From NCBI GenBank assembly GCA_040905445.1, contig JBBDRN010000049.1:6902-70901 (forward strand): a DNA stretch of 64,000 nucleotides. Reading direction: 5' to 3'. The position numbers and the translations under genes were made by a program. The notes under the pieces were generated by a model, which was not told the DNA's origin, did not search any database, and saw only the letters and a program-made list of their open reading frames with translations. Below, in pieces: positions 7,341 to 15,867 of the stretch; within the stretch, counting starts at the first letter, position 1, and the number at the start of each line of letters is the position of its first letter. Origin of the DNA: SKPT01 sp040905445 (GTDB taxonomy: Bacteria > Planctomycetota > Phycisphaerae > Phycisphaerales > Phycisphaeraceae).

Positions 7341-7395
7341 CTGCGCGATCGCCATCCGGAGGTGAATAAACGGCGCAGGCAACGCCCGCGCTCCG

Positions 7396-8910
7396 CTACA
7401 ACTCGCGGTCGAGCAGGCGGTATTGCACCGCCTCGGCGACGTGCTCCGAGCCGATGGTGTCGACGCCGGCGAGGTCGGCGATCGTGCGTGCCACGCGGCG
7501 GATCTTGTCGTACGCCCGGGCGCTCAGGCTCAGCTCGCTCATCGCCTGGCGCAGGAGCTCGCGGCCGGTGTCGTCGAGGATGGCCAAGCGGTCGAGTTCG
7601 CGACCGGTCAGCGCGCTGTTGGGCTTGAGCGCGCTGCCGTTGCGCTTGATCTGCCGCTGACGCGCGGCGAGCACCTGTTCGCGCAGCTCCGCGGAGCTTG
7701 TGCCGGAGCGCTGGCCGCTCAACTGCTGGTAAGGCACGGGCGGGACTTCGACGTGCAGATCGACGCGGTCGATGAACGGGCCCGACAGCCGCGCGAGGTA
7801 GCGCTGCATCTGGCGATGGCTGAACTCGTCTGTCGGCTTGTCGCCCTTGGGCGTCGGGTTCATCGCACCCAGCAGCAGGAAGCGGGCGGGGAAGCGGATG
7901 GAGCTATGGGCCCGCGAAATGGTGACGTAGCCGTCCTCGAGCGGCTGTCGGAGTGTCTCGAGCACGCCGCGCGGGAACTCGGGGACCTCATCGAGGAAGA
8001 GCACGCCGCGGTGCGCGAGGCTGACTTCGCCGGGCTTGGGGATCGTGCCGCCGCCGATCATCGCCGCGCTGCTGGCGGTGTGGTGCGGCGTGCGCACGGG
8101 GCGATGGCGGATGAGCGATTGCCCCGCGGGCACCTGGCCGACGGCCGAGTAGATGCGCGTGATCTCCAGCGCTTCCTCGCGCGACAGCGGCGGCAGGATC
8201 GAGGGCATGGCCTTGGCGACCATCGTTTTTCCTGTGCCCGCCGGGCCGAGCATGAGCAGGTTGTGCGACCCCGACGCCGCGAGCACGGCCGCACGCTTGA
8301 CTGCCTCCTGGCCGCGGATGTCCGCGAAGTCGACCTCGCCGCGGTCGTCGAAGCCAAAGGCATCGTCGGCGGCGTCGGCGATCGGCTCGATGTCGGTCTG
8401 CTCGTTAAGAAAGCCGACGACCTGCGCGAGCGTGTCGGCGGGGTAGACGTTGACGCCGCCGACGCCGGCCGCTTCCTCGGCGTTGTCGACGGGCACGATG
8501 AGGCCGGCCATGTCATGCTCGCGCGCGAGCAGCGCAAGATTGATCGCGCCGCGAATGGGGCGAAGTCGACCGTCAAGCGCGAGCTCGCCGGCGAAGAGGA
8601 ACCGCTTGTGGCGCTCGGTCTGGATGGCGCGTTCGGCGATGAGCAGGCCGACGGCGATGGGCAGGTCGAAGGCCGGGCCTTCCTTGCGGATGTCCGCGGG
8701 GGCGAGGTTGACGAGCAGGCGGGCGAGCGGAAAGGGGAAGCCGGAGTTGACCATTGCGGAGCGAACGCGCTCGATGGATTCTTTCACGGCCGCGTCAGGC
8801 AGGCCGACGATGGTCGTCTTGGGCAGGCCTTCCTCGGCGACGTCGACCTCGACCTCACACGGAAGCGGGTCGATGCCCTGCAGGACGAAGCTGTGGACCT
8901 GGGCGAGCAT
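7396..8910 (-). CDS. comM: YifB/ComM family Mg-chelatase-like AAA+ ATPase
   Basis: The 504-residue protein matches ComM, the hexameric helicase that promotes branch migration during natural transformation in some bacteria. It has an N-terminal Lon-like domain (VHSFVLQGIDPLPCEVEVD, then IVGLPDAAVKESIERVRSA) and a Walker A motif GPAGTGKT near residue 225. Walker B lies in GVLFLDEVPEF, and a C-terminal Mg-chelatase domain follows. Length is typical. TATACT ends six bases before ATG 8910, so the mRNA is probably leaderless. The first ~30 codons and this -10 box are duplicated 431 bases upstream. Whether this organism is competent is unknown. Confidence 0.93.
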   Translation of the reverse strand: MLAQVHSFVLQGIDPLPCEVEVDVAEEGLPKTTIVGLPDAAVKESIERVRSAMVNSGFPFPLARLLVNLAPADIRKEGPAFDLPIAVGLLIAERAIQTERHKRFLFAGELALDGRLRPIRGAINLALLAREHDMAGLIVPVDNAEEAAGVGGVNVYPADTLAQVVGFLNEQTDIEPIADAADDAFGFDDRGEVDFADIRGQEAVKRAAVLAASGSHNLLMLGPAGTGKTMVAKAMPSILPPLSREEALEITRIYSAVGQVPAGQSLIRHRPVRTPHHTASSAAMIGGGTIPKPGEVSLAHRGVLFLDEVPEFPRGVLETLRQPLEDGYVTISRAHSSIRFPARFLLLGAMNPTPKGDKPTDEFSHRQMQRYLARLSGPFIDRVDLHVEVPPVPYQQLSGQRSGTSSAELREQVLAARQRQIKRNGSALKPNSALTGRELDRLAILDDTGRELLRQAMSELSLSARAYDKIRRVARTIADLAGVDTIGSEHVAEAVQYRLLDREL

Positions 8911-8955
8911 GGGGCGAGTATACCCGAGAGCAGGCAGGTACCATGCAGCCGATCG

Positions 8956-9207
8956 TTATCGGATTCTGGACAGGGGAATACCGATTGCCGCAAGCAGAGC
9001 CAGAACGGGCAACAGTGATGTGCCCACGAACATGACGCCGAGAGGCCATTGCGGGTGGTCGCCATAAAGGCACAAGGCCACGTAAGCCGTGCCCAAGGCC
9101 CCCGGCACGAGGAGCACCCCCCGCCAGATGCCACGGGCAAAAAAACTGCCGGTCATCGAGCCAGCAAGCACAAGAATCATTGGCGAGCACGCGATTAGAA
9201 GAGCCAC
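8956..9207 (-). CDS. Small membrane protein of unknown function
   Basis: The 83-residue frame is almost entirely hydrophobic. Predicted membrane segments are about residues 3-20 (LLIACSPMILVLAGSM), 28-48 and 55-75, so it is probably a three-helix inner-membrane protein. I recognise no family. It sits between comM and a duplicated fragment of the comM 5' end. A short hybrid frame that begins with the comM copy ends at 9195, overlapping this start by 13 bases, so translation may be coupled. It could be a remnant of a larger membrane protein gene such as the one at 9394-9918. Confidence 0.45.
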   Translation of the reverse strand: MALLIACSPMILVLAGSMTGSFFARGIWRGVLLVPGALGTAYVALCLYGDHPQWPLGVMFVGTSLLPVLALLAAIGIPLSRIR

Positions 9208-9341
9208 TTGGTATATCCCCGCGAGGTCGGTCTTTTACTGGCGAAGTGCGTCCAGTTGGGCAGGCCTTCCTCGGCAACATCGACCTCGCATGGGAGTGGG
9301 TCGATGCCCTGCAGGACGAAGCTGTGGACCTGGGCGAGCAT
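9195..9341 (-). pseudogene. Duplicated 5' fragment of comM fused to unrelated sequence
   Basis: The 48-codon frame begins MLAQVHSFVLQGIDPLPCE and stays nearly identical to comM for about 30 residues, with two codons missing (CEVDVAEEGLP against CEVEVDVAEEGLP). It then diverges at LPNWT and stops. The upstream TATACT box is copied too (9348-9353). The fragment therefore keeps a promoter and start codon but cannot make ComM. It is either debris of a tandem duplication or a recruited 5' region for the small membrane protein downstream. Confidence 0.75.
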
Positions 9342-9393
9342 GGGGGGAGTATAGCGGACGGGGCGGGGGGTGAGTGTGAACAGGCAACGGCGG

Positions 9394-9918
9394 CTAAAGA
9401 CCCCGGGACGCATAGCTGAACAATCCTGCGAGGTAGAACTGAGGCAAGAAGTAGACGAGCACATTGAAGAGGTAACCGGCATCGGTTTCGAGATCCAGTG
9501 TCAGGAACCACAGGGCAACCGCGGCGATTAGGATCGGCAGGCCGGCCCACGCGAGACGGCGCGTTCGAGAATTGCCGCGCAAATCTGCCTCGACCGCCAA
9601 TCCCGCGATCAACAGGATGACGAGCAAGGTCTCCATGCAGACCACGGGAAACCACGTCCACGTGTAGAACGCCCATATCGACGAACCGGGAGGGGTGGCA
9701 TGCTGGAACATCTGAGGGAATGAAACTGTCGCCAGAGCAGCCGCGACGGGCCACGACCACCGGAACCAGCGTTGCACCGCGCCCATTTGAAAAGCACCGA
9801 TCGCGATCAGGATGTATCCGATGAAGGTCGGAAGGCATGCTTCAATGCCGTTCACCGTGATATTGATGGCCACGCAGAGAAGTCCGCCGGCGATCAATTG
9901 GTAGCGTCCGTCGTTCAT
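9394..9918 (-). CDS. Membrane protein of unknown function
   Basis: The 174-residue protein has about five hydrophobic stretches: LIAGGLLCVAINITVNGI, FIGYILIAIGAFQMG, WPVAAALATVSF, METLLVILLIAGLAV and WAGLPILIAAVALWFL, with a final hydrophobic tail. GGGGGA lies upstream of ATG 9918 as a Shine-Dalgarno. Codon GC is lower than in its neighbours, consistent with transfer or weak selection. No family is recognised. It lies downstream of the Cus efflux operon on the same strand, 280 bases away, with hairpin sequence between, so I do not assign it to that operon. Confidence 0.6.
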   Translation of the reverse strand: MNDGRYQLIAGGLLCVAINITVNGIEACLPTFIGYILIAIGAFQMGAVQRWFRWSWPVAAALATVSFPQMFQHATPPGSSIWAFYTWTWFPVVCMETLLVILLIAGLAVEADLRGNSRTRRLAWAGLPILIAAVALWFLTLDLETDAGYLFNVLVYFLPQFYLAGLFSYASRGL

Positions 9919-9988
9919 GCGTCCCCCATGAGATGATGGCGGCTGTACCAGTGTCGGTCCTGCCGAAGGTTCAAGTCCCGCCTATGTA

Positions 9989-10066
9989 GATCGGCGGGTG
10001 GCCCGAAGGGGGTGCCACACAGCATCCCGAAGGGTGCTGTGTGCGAATCACCTGTTGCGGCCGATC
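9989..10066. other. Nested hairpin between the Cus operon and the membrane-protein gene
   Basis: An outer stem GATCGGC (9989-9995) / GCCGATC (10060-10066) encloses a strong inner hairpin CACACAGCATCC-CGAA-GGGTGCTGTGTG (10016-10042). It lies 130 bases beyond the cusA stop on the same strand and may end or stabilise the cus mRNA. There is no U-tract on either side. No coding sequence is seen in 9919-10198. Confidence 0.5.
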
Positions 10067-10198
10067 CGCCCTTTGTGCATTGTACCGCGCAATGACTCCC
10101 AGCCATTGACGAAAGCTCAAGCGGATCGACACGCCCGCCCACGCACGATGTCTGCCCTTTTCCTGCTTTACGCAGGCGCGTCGACCGGAGGCCGACGG

Positions 10199-13100
10199 CT
10201 AACGCGGGGCGCGACTGGCGAGTTTGAGCTCCTGCACGAGGCAGTAGAGCACGGGCACGGAGAACATCGTCAGCAGGACGAAGAACATGCCGCCGACGCT
10301 GGGGATGGCCATCGGGATCATGATGTCCGCGCCGGCGCCGGTGGCGGTGAGCACGGGCAGCAGCGCGAGGATCGTCGTGGCGGTGGTCATGAGACAGGGC
10401 CGAATGCGGCGGACGCCCGCGTCGAGCGTGAGCTGACGCACCTCGGCGATGCTCGTCGGCGGCGTGCGCGCGAAGCTCTGGTTGAGGTAAGTCGCGATGA
10501 TCACGCCGTTGTCCACCGCGATGCCGAACAGCGCGAGGAAGCCGACCCACACGGCGACGGAAAGGTTGATCGGGCGCAGGTTGAACAGCTCGCGCATGTT
10601 GACGCCGAAGACGGTGAAGTTGGCGAACCCCTCGCTCGCGTAGGGGTAGAGCATGGCGAAGCCGCCCGCCCAGGCGACGGCGATCGAGCTGAAGACGATG
10701 AGCGTCGTGATGACCGAACGGAACTGAAAGTAGAGGATGAGGAAGATGATGGCCAGCGCGATGGGGATGACGATGCGCAGGGTGGCGACGGCGCTGGCCT
10801 GGTGCTCGTAGTTGCCCGCGAAGCGCCAGCTCACGCCGGGCGGGACGCTGAGCCGGCCGGCGGCGACCTGGCTGTCGAGATGGGCGCGCACCTGTTCGAC
10901 GACATCGACCTCGGCGAGGGGAGCTTGTGATCGCGCGGGGGAGAACGTGACGTAGGCGGTGAGGAACGTGTCCTCCGCGCGGATCATCTGCGGCCCGCGC
11001 TCGTAGCGGATCTCCGCGAGCTGGCCGAGCGGGATATGCGTCCCGTCGGGCGCGGCCACGATGACACGCTCAAGGTCGTCGATGTCCTGGCGGAGCTCGC
11101 GCGGGTAGCGCACGCGCACGCCGTAGCGCTCGCGGCCTTCGACGGTGGTGGTGGCGATCATGCCGCCCACCGCGGTCTGAAGGGTCTCGTGCACGTCGGC
11201 AACGCGTAGCCCGAAGCGCGCGATCGCCTCGCGATCAGGGTGGATTTCGAGGTACGGCTTGCCCACGACGCGCTCGGCGCTGACCGTCGCGGGGTCGACG
11301 GCGGGCACCTCGCGCACGACACGCTCGAGCTCGAGGGCCATGCGATCGAGCGTGTCGAGGTCCGGGGCGCGCAGCTTGATGCCCATCGGGGCGCGCATGC
11401 CGGTCTGCAGCATCACTTGCCGCGTCTCGATCGGCTGCAGTGGCGAAGCCCCCGTCGTGCCGGGCAGTGCGGCGGCGGCGGCGATCTCGTTCCAGATGTC
11501 GCGCGGGCTTTGGATGTGCTCGCGCCACTGGCGGAACGGGCGACCGCCCTCGTCGGCGACGATGAGCTCGCCGGCGTCGTCACGCAGGTACTCGCCGCGG
11601 TCGGCGTCGTAGACGAACTCGACGCGACGGCCGGCGTCGTCGGTGACGTACTCGCTCTTGTAGTTGACCACGGACTCGAGCATGGAGATCGGCGCGGGGT
11701 CGAGTGCGGAGTCGGTGCGGCCGATCTTGCCGAACACGCCCTCGACCTCGGGCACGCCGGCGATCGCCATGTCCTGGTAGCGCAGCACGTCGAGCGCTTC
11801 GCCCATCGAGGCGTGCGGCATCGTGCTGGGCATCCAGAGAAACGTGCCTTCATCGAAGGGCGGCATGAACTCGCGGCCGAGGCCGGGCAGGTTGTGGCTG
11901 AGCTCGACCCATGGGCGCGAGACGCGCAGCGCGTCGTCATAGCGCGCGGCGAGCAGCGCCAGGCCTGTCACGGCGACGAGCAACAGCGCCAGCGGGATGC
12001 CCACGATGGCCGCGGCGGCCGCGCGCGGGGTGTCGGCGGCGCGGAACATCGGGTAGACATCCCACGCGGCGGCGAGCAGGACAAAGCAGGCCATCGCGGG
12101 AAGGGCGACGGGCGCGACGGCCTCGAAGCCGAGCCAGACGCTCAGGCCAAAGGCGATGAGCGCGGCGGGAAGGATGAGGAACGTGCCCTTGAGCACGAGG
12201 CAGACGCGCAGCAGGTGCGGGTAGACGAGCATGAACAGCCAGAAGCCCGCGAGCAGGCCGCCGAGGAGGCCGACGACGAAGATGAGGTTGCGGATGAGGC
12301 CGCGCTCCGGGCCGAGCGGCTCCCAGACGATTGCGAGGATGATGGCGACGGTGACGCCCGCCACCGCGCTGGCGAGCATGGCGCCGGCGCGGTGCATGCG
12401 GTCGGCGACGCGCTGAGGCATCGCGTCGGCGATGAGTTGGTAGATGACGGCCGCCAGCAGCAGCAATCCCATCGGCCACACCCACGACCAGCCGAGCATC
12501 AGCGCGGCGATCGTGACGGCGATGGCGGCAACGCCCAGCCCCGCGAGCAGCGCGCGGCGGATCGCTCGGCCGGGCGAGCGTGCGGCGATGACGAGATGGA
12601 TCGCCGCCGGCACGATCACCAGCGCCGCGAAGATCGCGCCGACGAGCACGAACGTCTTCGTATACGCCAGCGGGATGAACATCCTGCCCTCGGCGCCGCT
12701 CATCGTGAACACTGGCAGAAAGCTGACGATGGTCGTGCTGATGGCTGTGAGGATCGCGCTGCCGACCTCGCGCGTGCCGCGGTAGACGACTTCGATGCGG
12801 GGTTCGTCCGGCGGGGCGTCGCGCAGGTGCTTGAGCACGTTCTCCGTGACGATGACGCCCATGTCGACGATCGTGCCGATGGCGATCGCGATGCCCGCCA
12901 GCGCCACGACGTTGGCGTCGACGCCCGCGAGCTTCATCATGATGAAGCTCATCAGCACCGCCAGCGGCAGCATGGCGCTGATGACCAGGGCGCTGCGCAG
13001 GTGCACGACGAGCACGAGCACGACGATGATGGTCACGAGGATCTGCTGCGCCAGCGCGTCGTTGAGCGTGCCGAGCGTGCGGTGGATGAGGTCGGTGCGG

Positions 13101-14350
13101 TCGTAGAAGGGGACGATGGTGAGCTGGCTGATGGTGGCCCACTCGGGCCAGTCGCCGCGCGGCGTGCTGCGCAGGTGCTCGAGCCAGGCGCCATCCGGAT
13201 CGCTGGTCGCGTTCCGGCCTCCCTCCCCTCCCGTGGGGAAGGGGGCAAGGCCGGCGTCCGCCGCGTACGCATCAACCGTCGCGCGATCGACGCGCTGCCA
13301 ATCGATGGCGACTTTCGCCGGCAGCCCCGGCGCGAGCTCGGCGATCTGCGCCTTGACGTTGTGGATCGCCTGCAGCGGGTTGTAGCCCTCGCGCACGACG
13401 GCGACGCCGCCGACGGCCTCTGCGCCGCCGACCGTCAGTGCCCCGCGGCGCGGCGCCGGGCCGCGCGTCACGTGCGCGACGTCGCCGACGCGCACGGGGA
13501 CGTGGCCCGGCCGGGCGTCGACGACGGCGCGCTCGATGTCGGTGATGCTCTTGACGAAGCCCACGCCGCGGATGACGTACTCGACGCCGTTGATCTCGGT
13601 GACGCCCGCGCCGACGTCCAGGTTGGCGTCGCGCACGGCGGCGAGCAGCCGGGACAGTGTCACGTCGTAAGCGCGCAGTGCGTCGGGGTCGGCCTCGACG
13701 ACATACTCGGGCACGTGCCCGCCGATCGACGCGACCTCGCTGACGCCCTCGGCCGCGAGCAGACCGAAGCGGACCAGCCAGTCCTGCGCCGCGCGCAGCT
13801 CGCCGAGGTCCCAGCCGCCGACCGGCTCGCCGTCGGGGTCGCGGCCTTCGAGCGTGTACCAGAAGATCTGCCCCAGCCCGGTCGCGTCCGGACCCAGCGC
13901 GGGCGAGACGCCGGCGGGCAACGTGTCCGCGGATAGGGCATTGAGCTTTTCGAGAATGCGGCTGCGCGACCAGTAGAACTCGGTGTCCTCGTCGAAGATG
14001 AGGAAGATCATCGATGCGCCGAACATCGATGTGCTGCGCACTTCGCGCACGCCCGGCAGGCCCATGAGGTTGACCGTCAGCGGATAGGTGAGTTGGTCCT
14101 CGACGTCCTGCGGCGAGCGCCCGGGCCACTCGGTGTAGACGATCTGCTGGTTCTCGCCCAGGTTCGGGATCGCGTCGACCGGCACCGGATCGCGCGGCAG
14201 CAGCGCGATGTCCCAGTCAAACGGCGCGACCGCGACACCCCAGCCGACGATGAGGAGCGTCAGCAGGACCACCACCAGCTTCTGTTCGAGAAAGAAGCGG
14301 ATGACGGGGTCGACAAGGCTGCGCTCGGTGGGTTGATGATGGTCAGTCAT
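10199..14350 (-). CDS. cusA: CusA-like heavy-metal efflux RND permease, enlarged
   Basis: This is the inner-membrane proton-driven pump of a tripartite metal exporter (HME-RND, typified by CusA for Cu/Ag). Family marks are the N-terminal TM1 with DAIPNLGENQQIVYTEWPGRSPQDVEDQLTYP (split here at residues 59-90), the TM4 motif GIAIAIGTIVDMGVIVTENV (486-505) and the second-half motif PPFDEGTFLWMP. The C-terminal GADIMIPMAIPSVGGM is also present. At 1383 residues it is about 330 longer than CusA. Extra hydrophobic segments fill roughly 600-700 and 735-800, between TM6 and the second periplasmic loop. A further ~50 residues near 352-403 include a stretch encoded by a GC-rich hairpin repeat. Metal specificity is inferred. 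Confidence 0.9.
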   Translation of the reverse strand: MTDHHQPTERSLVDPVIRFFLEQKLVVVLLTLLIVGWGVAVAPFDWDIALLPRDPVPVDAIPNLGENQQIVYTEWPGRSPQDVEDQLTYPLTVNLMGLPGVREVRSTSMFGASMIFLIFDEDTEFYWSRSRILEKLNALSADTLPAGVSPALGPDATGLGQIFWYTLEGRDPDGEPVGGWDLGELRAAQDWLVRFGLLAAEGVSEVASIGGHVPEYVVEADPDALRAYDVTLSRLLAAVRDANLDVGAGVTEINGVEYVIRGVGFVKSITDIERAVVDARPGHVPVRVGDVAHVTRGPAPRRGALTVGGAEAVGGVAVVREGYNPLQAIHNVKAQIAELAPGLPAKVAIDWQRVDRATVDAYAADAGLAPFPTGGEGGRNATSDPDGAWLEHLRSTPRGDWPEWATISQLTIVPFYDRTDLIHRTLGTLNDALAQQILVTIIVVLVLVVHLRSALVISAMLPLAVLMSFIMMKLAGVDANVVALAGIAIAIGTIVDMGVIVTENVLKHLRDAPPDEPRIEVVYRGTREVGSAILTAISTTIVSFLPVFTMSGAEGRMFIPLAYTKTFVLVGAIFAALVIVPAAIHLVIAARSPGRAIRRALLAGLGVAAIAVTIAALMLGWSWVWPMGLLLLAAVIYQLIADAMPQRVADRMHRAGAMLASAVAGVTVAIILAIVWEPLGPERGLIRNLIFVVGLLGGLLAGFWLFMLVYPHLLRVCLVLKGTFLILPAALIAFGLSVWLGFEAVAPVALPAMACFVLLAAAWDVYPMFRAADTPRAAAAAIVGIPLALLLVAVTGLALLAARYDDALRVSRPWVELSHNLPGLGREFMPPFDEGTFLWMPSTMPHASMGEALDVLRYQDMAIAGVPEVEGVFGKIGRTDSALDPAPISMLESVVNYKSEYVTDDAGRRVEFVYDADRGEYLRDDAGELIVADEGGRPFRQWREHIQSPRDIWNEIAAAAALPGTTGASPLQPIETRQVMLQTGMRAPMGIKLRAPDLDTLDRMALELERVVREVPAVDPATVSAERVVGKPYLEIHPDREAIARFGLRVADVHETLQTAVGGMIATTTVEGRERYGVRVRYPRELRQDIDDLERVIVAAPDGTHIPLGQLAEIRYERGPQMIRAEDTFLTAYVTFSPARSQAPLAEVDVVEQVRAHLDSQVAAGRLSVPPGVSWRFAGNYEHQASAVATLRIVIPIALAIIFLILYFQFRSVITTLIVFSSIAVAWAGGFAMLYPYASEGFANFTVFGVNMRELFNLRPINLSVAVWVGFLALFGIAVDNGVIIATYLNQSFARTPPTSIAEVRQLTLDAGVRRIRPCLMTTATTILALLPVLTATGAGADIMIPMAIPSVGGMFFVLLTMFSVPVLYCLVQELKLASRAPR

Positions 14351-14366
14351 GGGTCAAGCGCCCGCC

Positions 14367-14392
14367 TATAAAGCCGGGACCGCTGGTCCCGG
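14367..14392. repeat. Family D palindrome (single) between cusB and cusA
   Basis: TATAAAGCCGGGACC followed by GGTCCCGG forms a hairpin in the 131-base gap of the cus operon. As a transcribed hairpin it could modulate the cusB to cusA ratio. The downstream sequence to 14481 holds nothing else recognised. Confidence 0.75.
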
Positions 14393-14481
14393 CCGAAATG
14401 CGGCAGGTCATCGTCACGGCGAACCGTCCGCCGCCCCACGTCATCCATTCGTGTTCAATCATGTTCATTTGTGGCTGCATC

Positions 14482-15867
14482 CTAATGGTCATGCACGGGC
14501 GGCGCCGACGGCGCGGGAGCGGCGGGCGCACGGTCGGCCTCGCCGGTGAACAACTCGTCGCGCGCCATCATGCTCGCCCGGCCGCGGATCTGTAGCTCGC
14601 TGTCGAGCTTGAACGCCCCGTAAGTCACGACTTGCTCGCCCTCGGCGAGTCCTTCCTCGACGATGTAATGCTCGCCGACGCGCGGGCCGAGTGTCACCTG
14701 CCTCGCTTCGAAGCTCGCCCGCTCGGCATCGGGAAGCCTGACGTAGACGATGGCCCGGCGCCCGGTGATCAGCGGCGCGCTGCGCGGAATGATAAGCGGG
14801 GGCAGCGCCTGCTCATCGCCGGGCACGGCTTCGACGCTCGCTCGCACCGCGCCGCGCGCGAACATGCCGGGCTTGAGCTCGCCGCCGGCGTTGCCCACAT
14901 TGAGGCGCACGCGGGCCGTGCGGCTGCGCTCGTCGACGACGGGGTCGATGAACGCGACCGTTGCGTCGAACGTGCGCCCGGGCTGCGCCTCGAGTGTGAA
15001 CGTGGCGCGCTGGCCGACGCGAAGCCACGGCAGGTCGGACTCGTAGGCTTCGAGCTCCAGCCAGAGGCTGGACAGGTCGGCGATGCGGGCGATCCGCTGA
15101 CCCTCGGCCAGATGCTCGCCCCGCCGCGCGTCAAGCTGCTGGACCACACCCGCGACCGGGCTGCGCAGCTCGTAGGTGCGCGGCGCCTCGCCGGCTTCGA
15201 GGACGGCGTCGATCTGGTCGTCGTCCACGCCGAGGCGGACGAGGCGCGACCGCGCGGCCGCAAGGCTCGTGCTCGCCCGCGCGTTGTCCCCGCCGGCCAC
15301 GAGCAGCAGCTCGCGCGCGGCGGCGGTGATCGCCGGGCTATCGAGCTCGGCTATCACCTCGCCCTGCTCGACCGGCCGCCAGGTGTAGTCGGCGTGCAGC
15401 GTCTCGATGTAGCTCTCGGCCCGGACGACAAGGTCGCGCGCGGCGCGCTCGTCAAACGCGAGGCGGCCGACGAAGACCACATCGAGCGCCACCGGCCGCC
15501 GCTCGGCCGGCAGCGTCTGGATGTCGAGCAGCGCATGGGCGCGGCCGGTCAGCCGGAGCATCGGCAGGGGGCGATCGTCCGCCTCACCCGCGTCGTTCAT
15601 CGGCATCTCCACCAACGCCATCCCACAGATCGGGCAGTGAGCGCCCGGGTCGGTCGAACGCTGGTCCGGGTGCATCGGGCAGTAGTACACGTGCTCAGCC
15701 GCGTCGTGGTCGGCATGCTCGCCGGCAGCCGCGGGCCGCGCTCCGCCATCACCGTCGCTCACCCGGACGGCGACGAACGCACCCAGCGCCACCACCACGA
15801 GCAACAGCGCGGCGGCGCCAGCGAGCAGGGGGCGTGCCGTTCGCGGATTGTTGATCCATGTCATCAT
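14482..15867 (-). CDS. cusB: CusB-like periplasmic adaptor with heavy-metal-binding domain
   Basis: The 461-residue membrane-fusion protein links the RND pump to the outer-membrane channel. After an N-terminal membrane anchor (PLLAGAAALLLVVVALGAF) comes the heavy-metal-binding domain YYCPMHPDQ...CPICGMALVEMP (about residues 60-85), then lipoyl/barrel-sandwich and beta-barrel segments. The metal domain is typical of Cu/Ag and Co/Zn/Cd adaptors and could hand periplasmic metal to the pump. Its ATG overlaps the cusC stop by four bases (ATGA), so the pair is translationally coupled. The acidic, His-containing C-terminus (PPVHDH) may also bind metal. Confidence 0.93.
   Translation of the reverse strand: MMTWINNPRTARPLLAGAAALLLVVVALGAFVAVRVSDGDGGARPAAAGEHADHDAAEHVYYCPMHPDQRSTDPGAHCPICGMALVEMPMNDAGEADDRPLPMLRLTGRAHALLDIQTLPAERRPVALDVVFVGRLAFDERAARDLVVRAESYIETLHADYTWRPVEQGEVIAELDSPAITAAARELLLVAGGDNARASTSLAAARSRLVRLGVDDDQIDAVLEAGEAPRTYELRSPVAGVVQQLDARRGEHLAEGQRIARIADLSSLWLELEAYESDLPWLRVGQRATFTLEAQPGRTFDATVAFIDPVVDERSRTARVRLNVGNAGGELKPGMFARGAVRASVEAVPGDEQALPPLIIPRSAPLITGRRAIVYVRLPDAERASFEARQVTLGPRVGEHYIVEEGLAEGEQVVTYGAFKLDSELQIRGRASMMARDELFTGEADRAPAAPAPSAPPVHDH

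Noticed and set aside
11240..13936. 898-codon open frame antisense to cusA
   Set aside because: It mirrors the RND gene codon by codon, is rich in Arg/Asp/His/Ala as expected from antisense GC-rich DNA, and has no recognisable domain.
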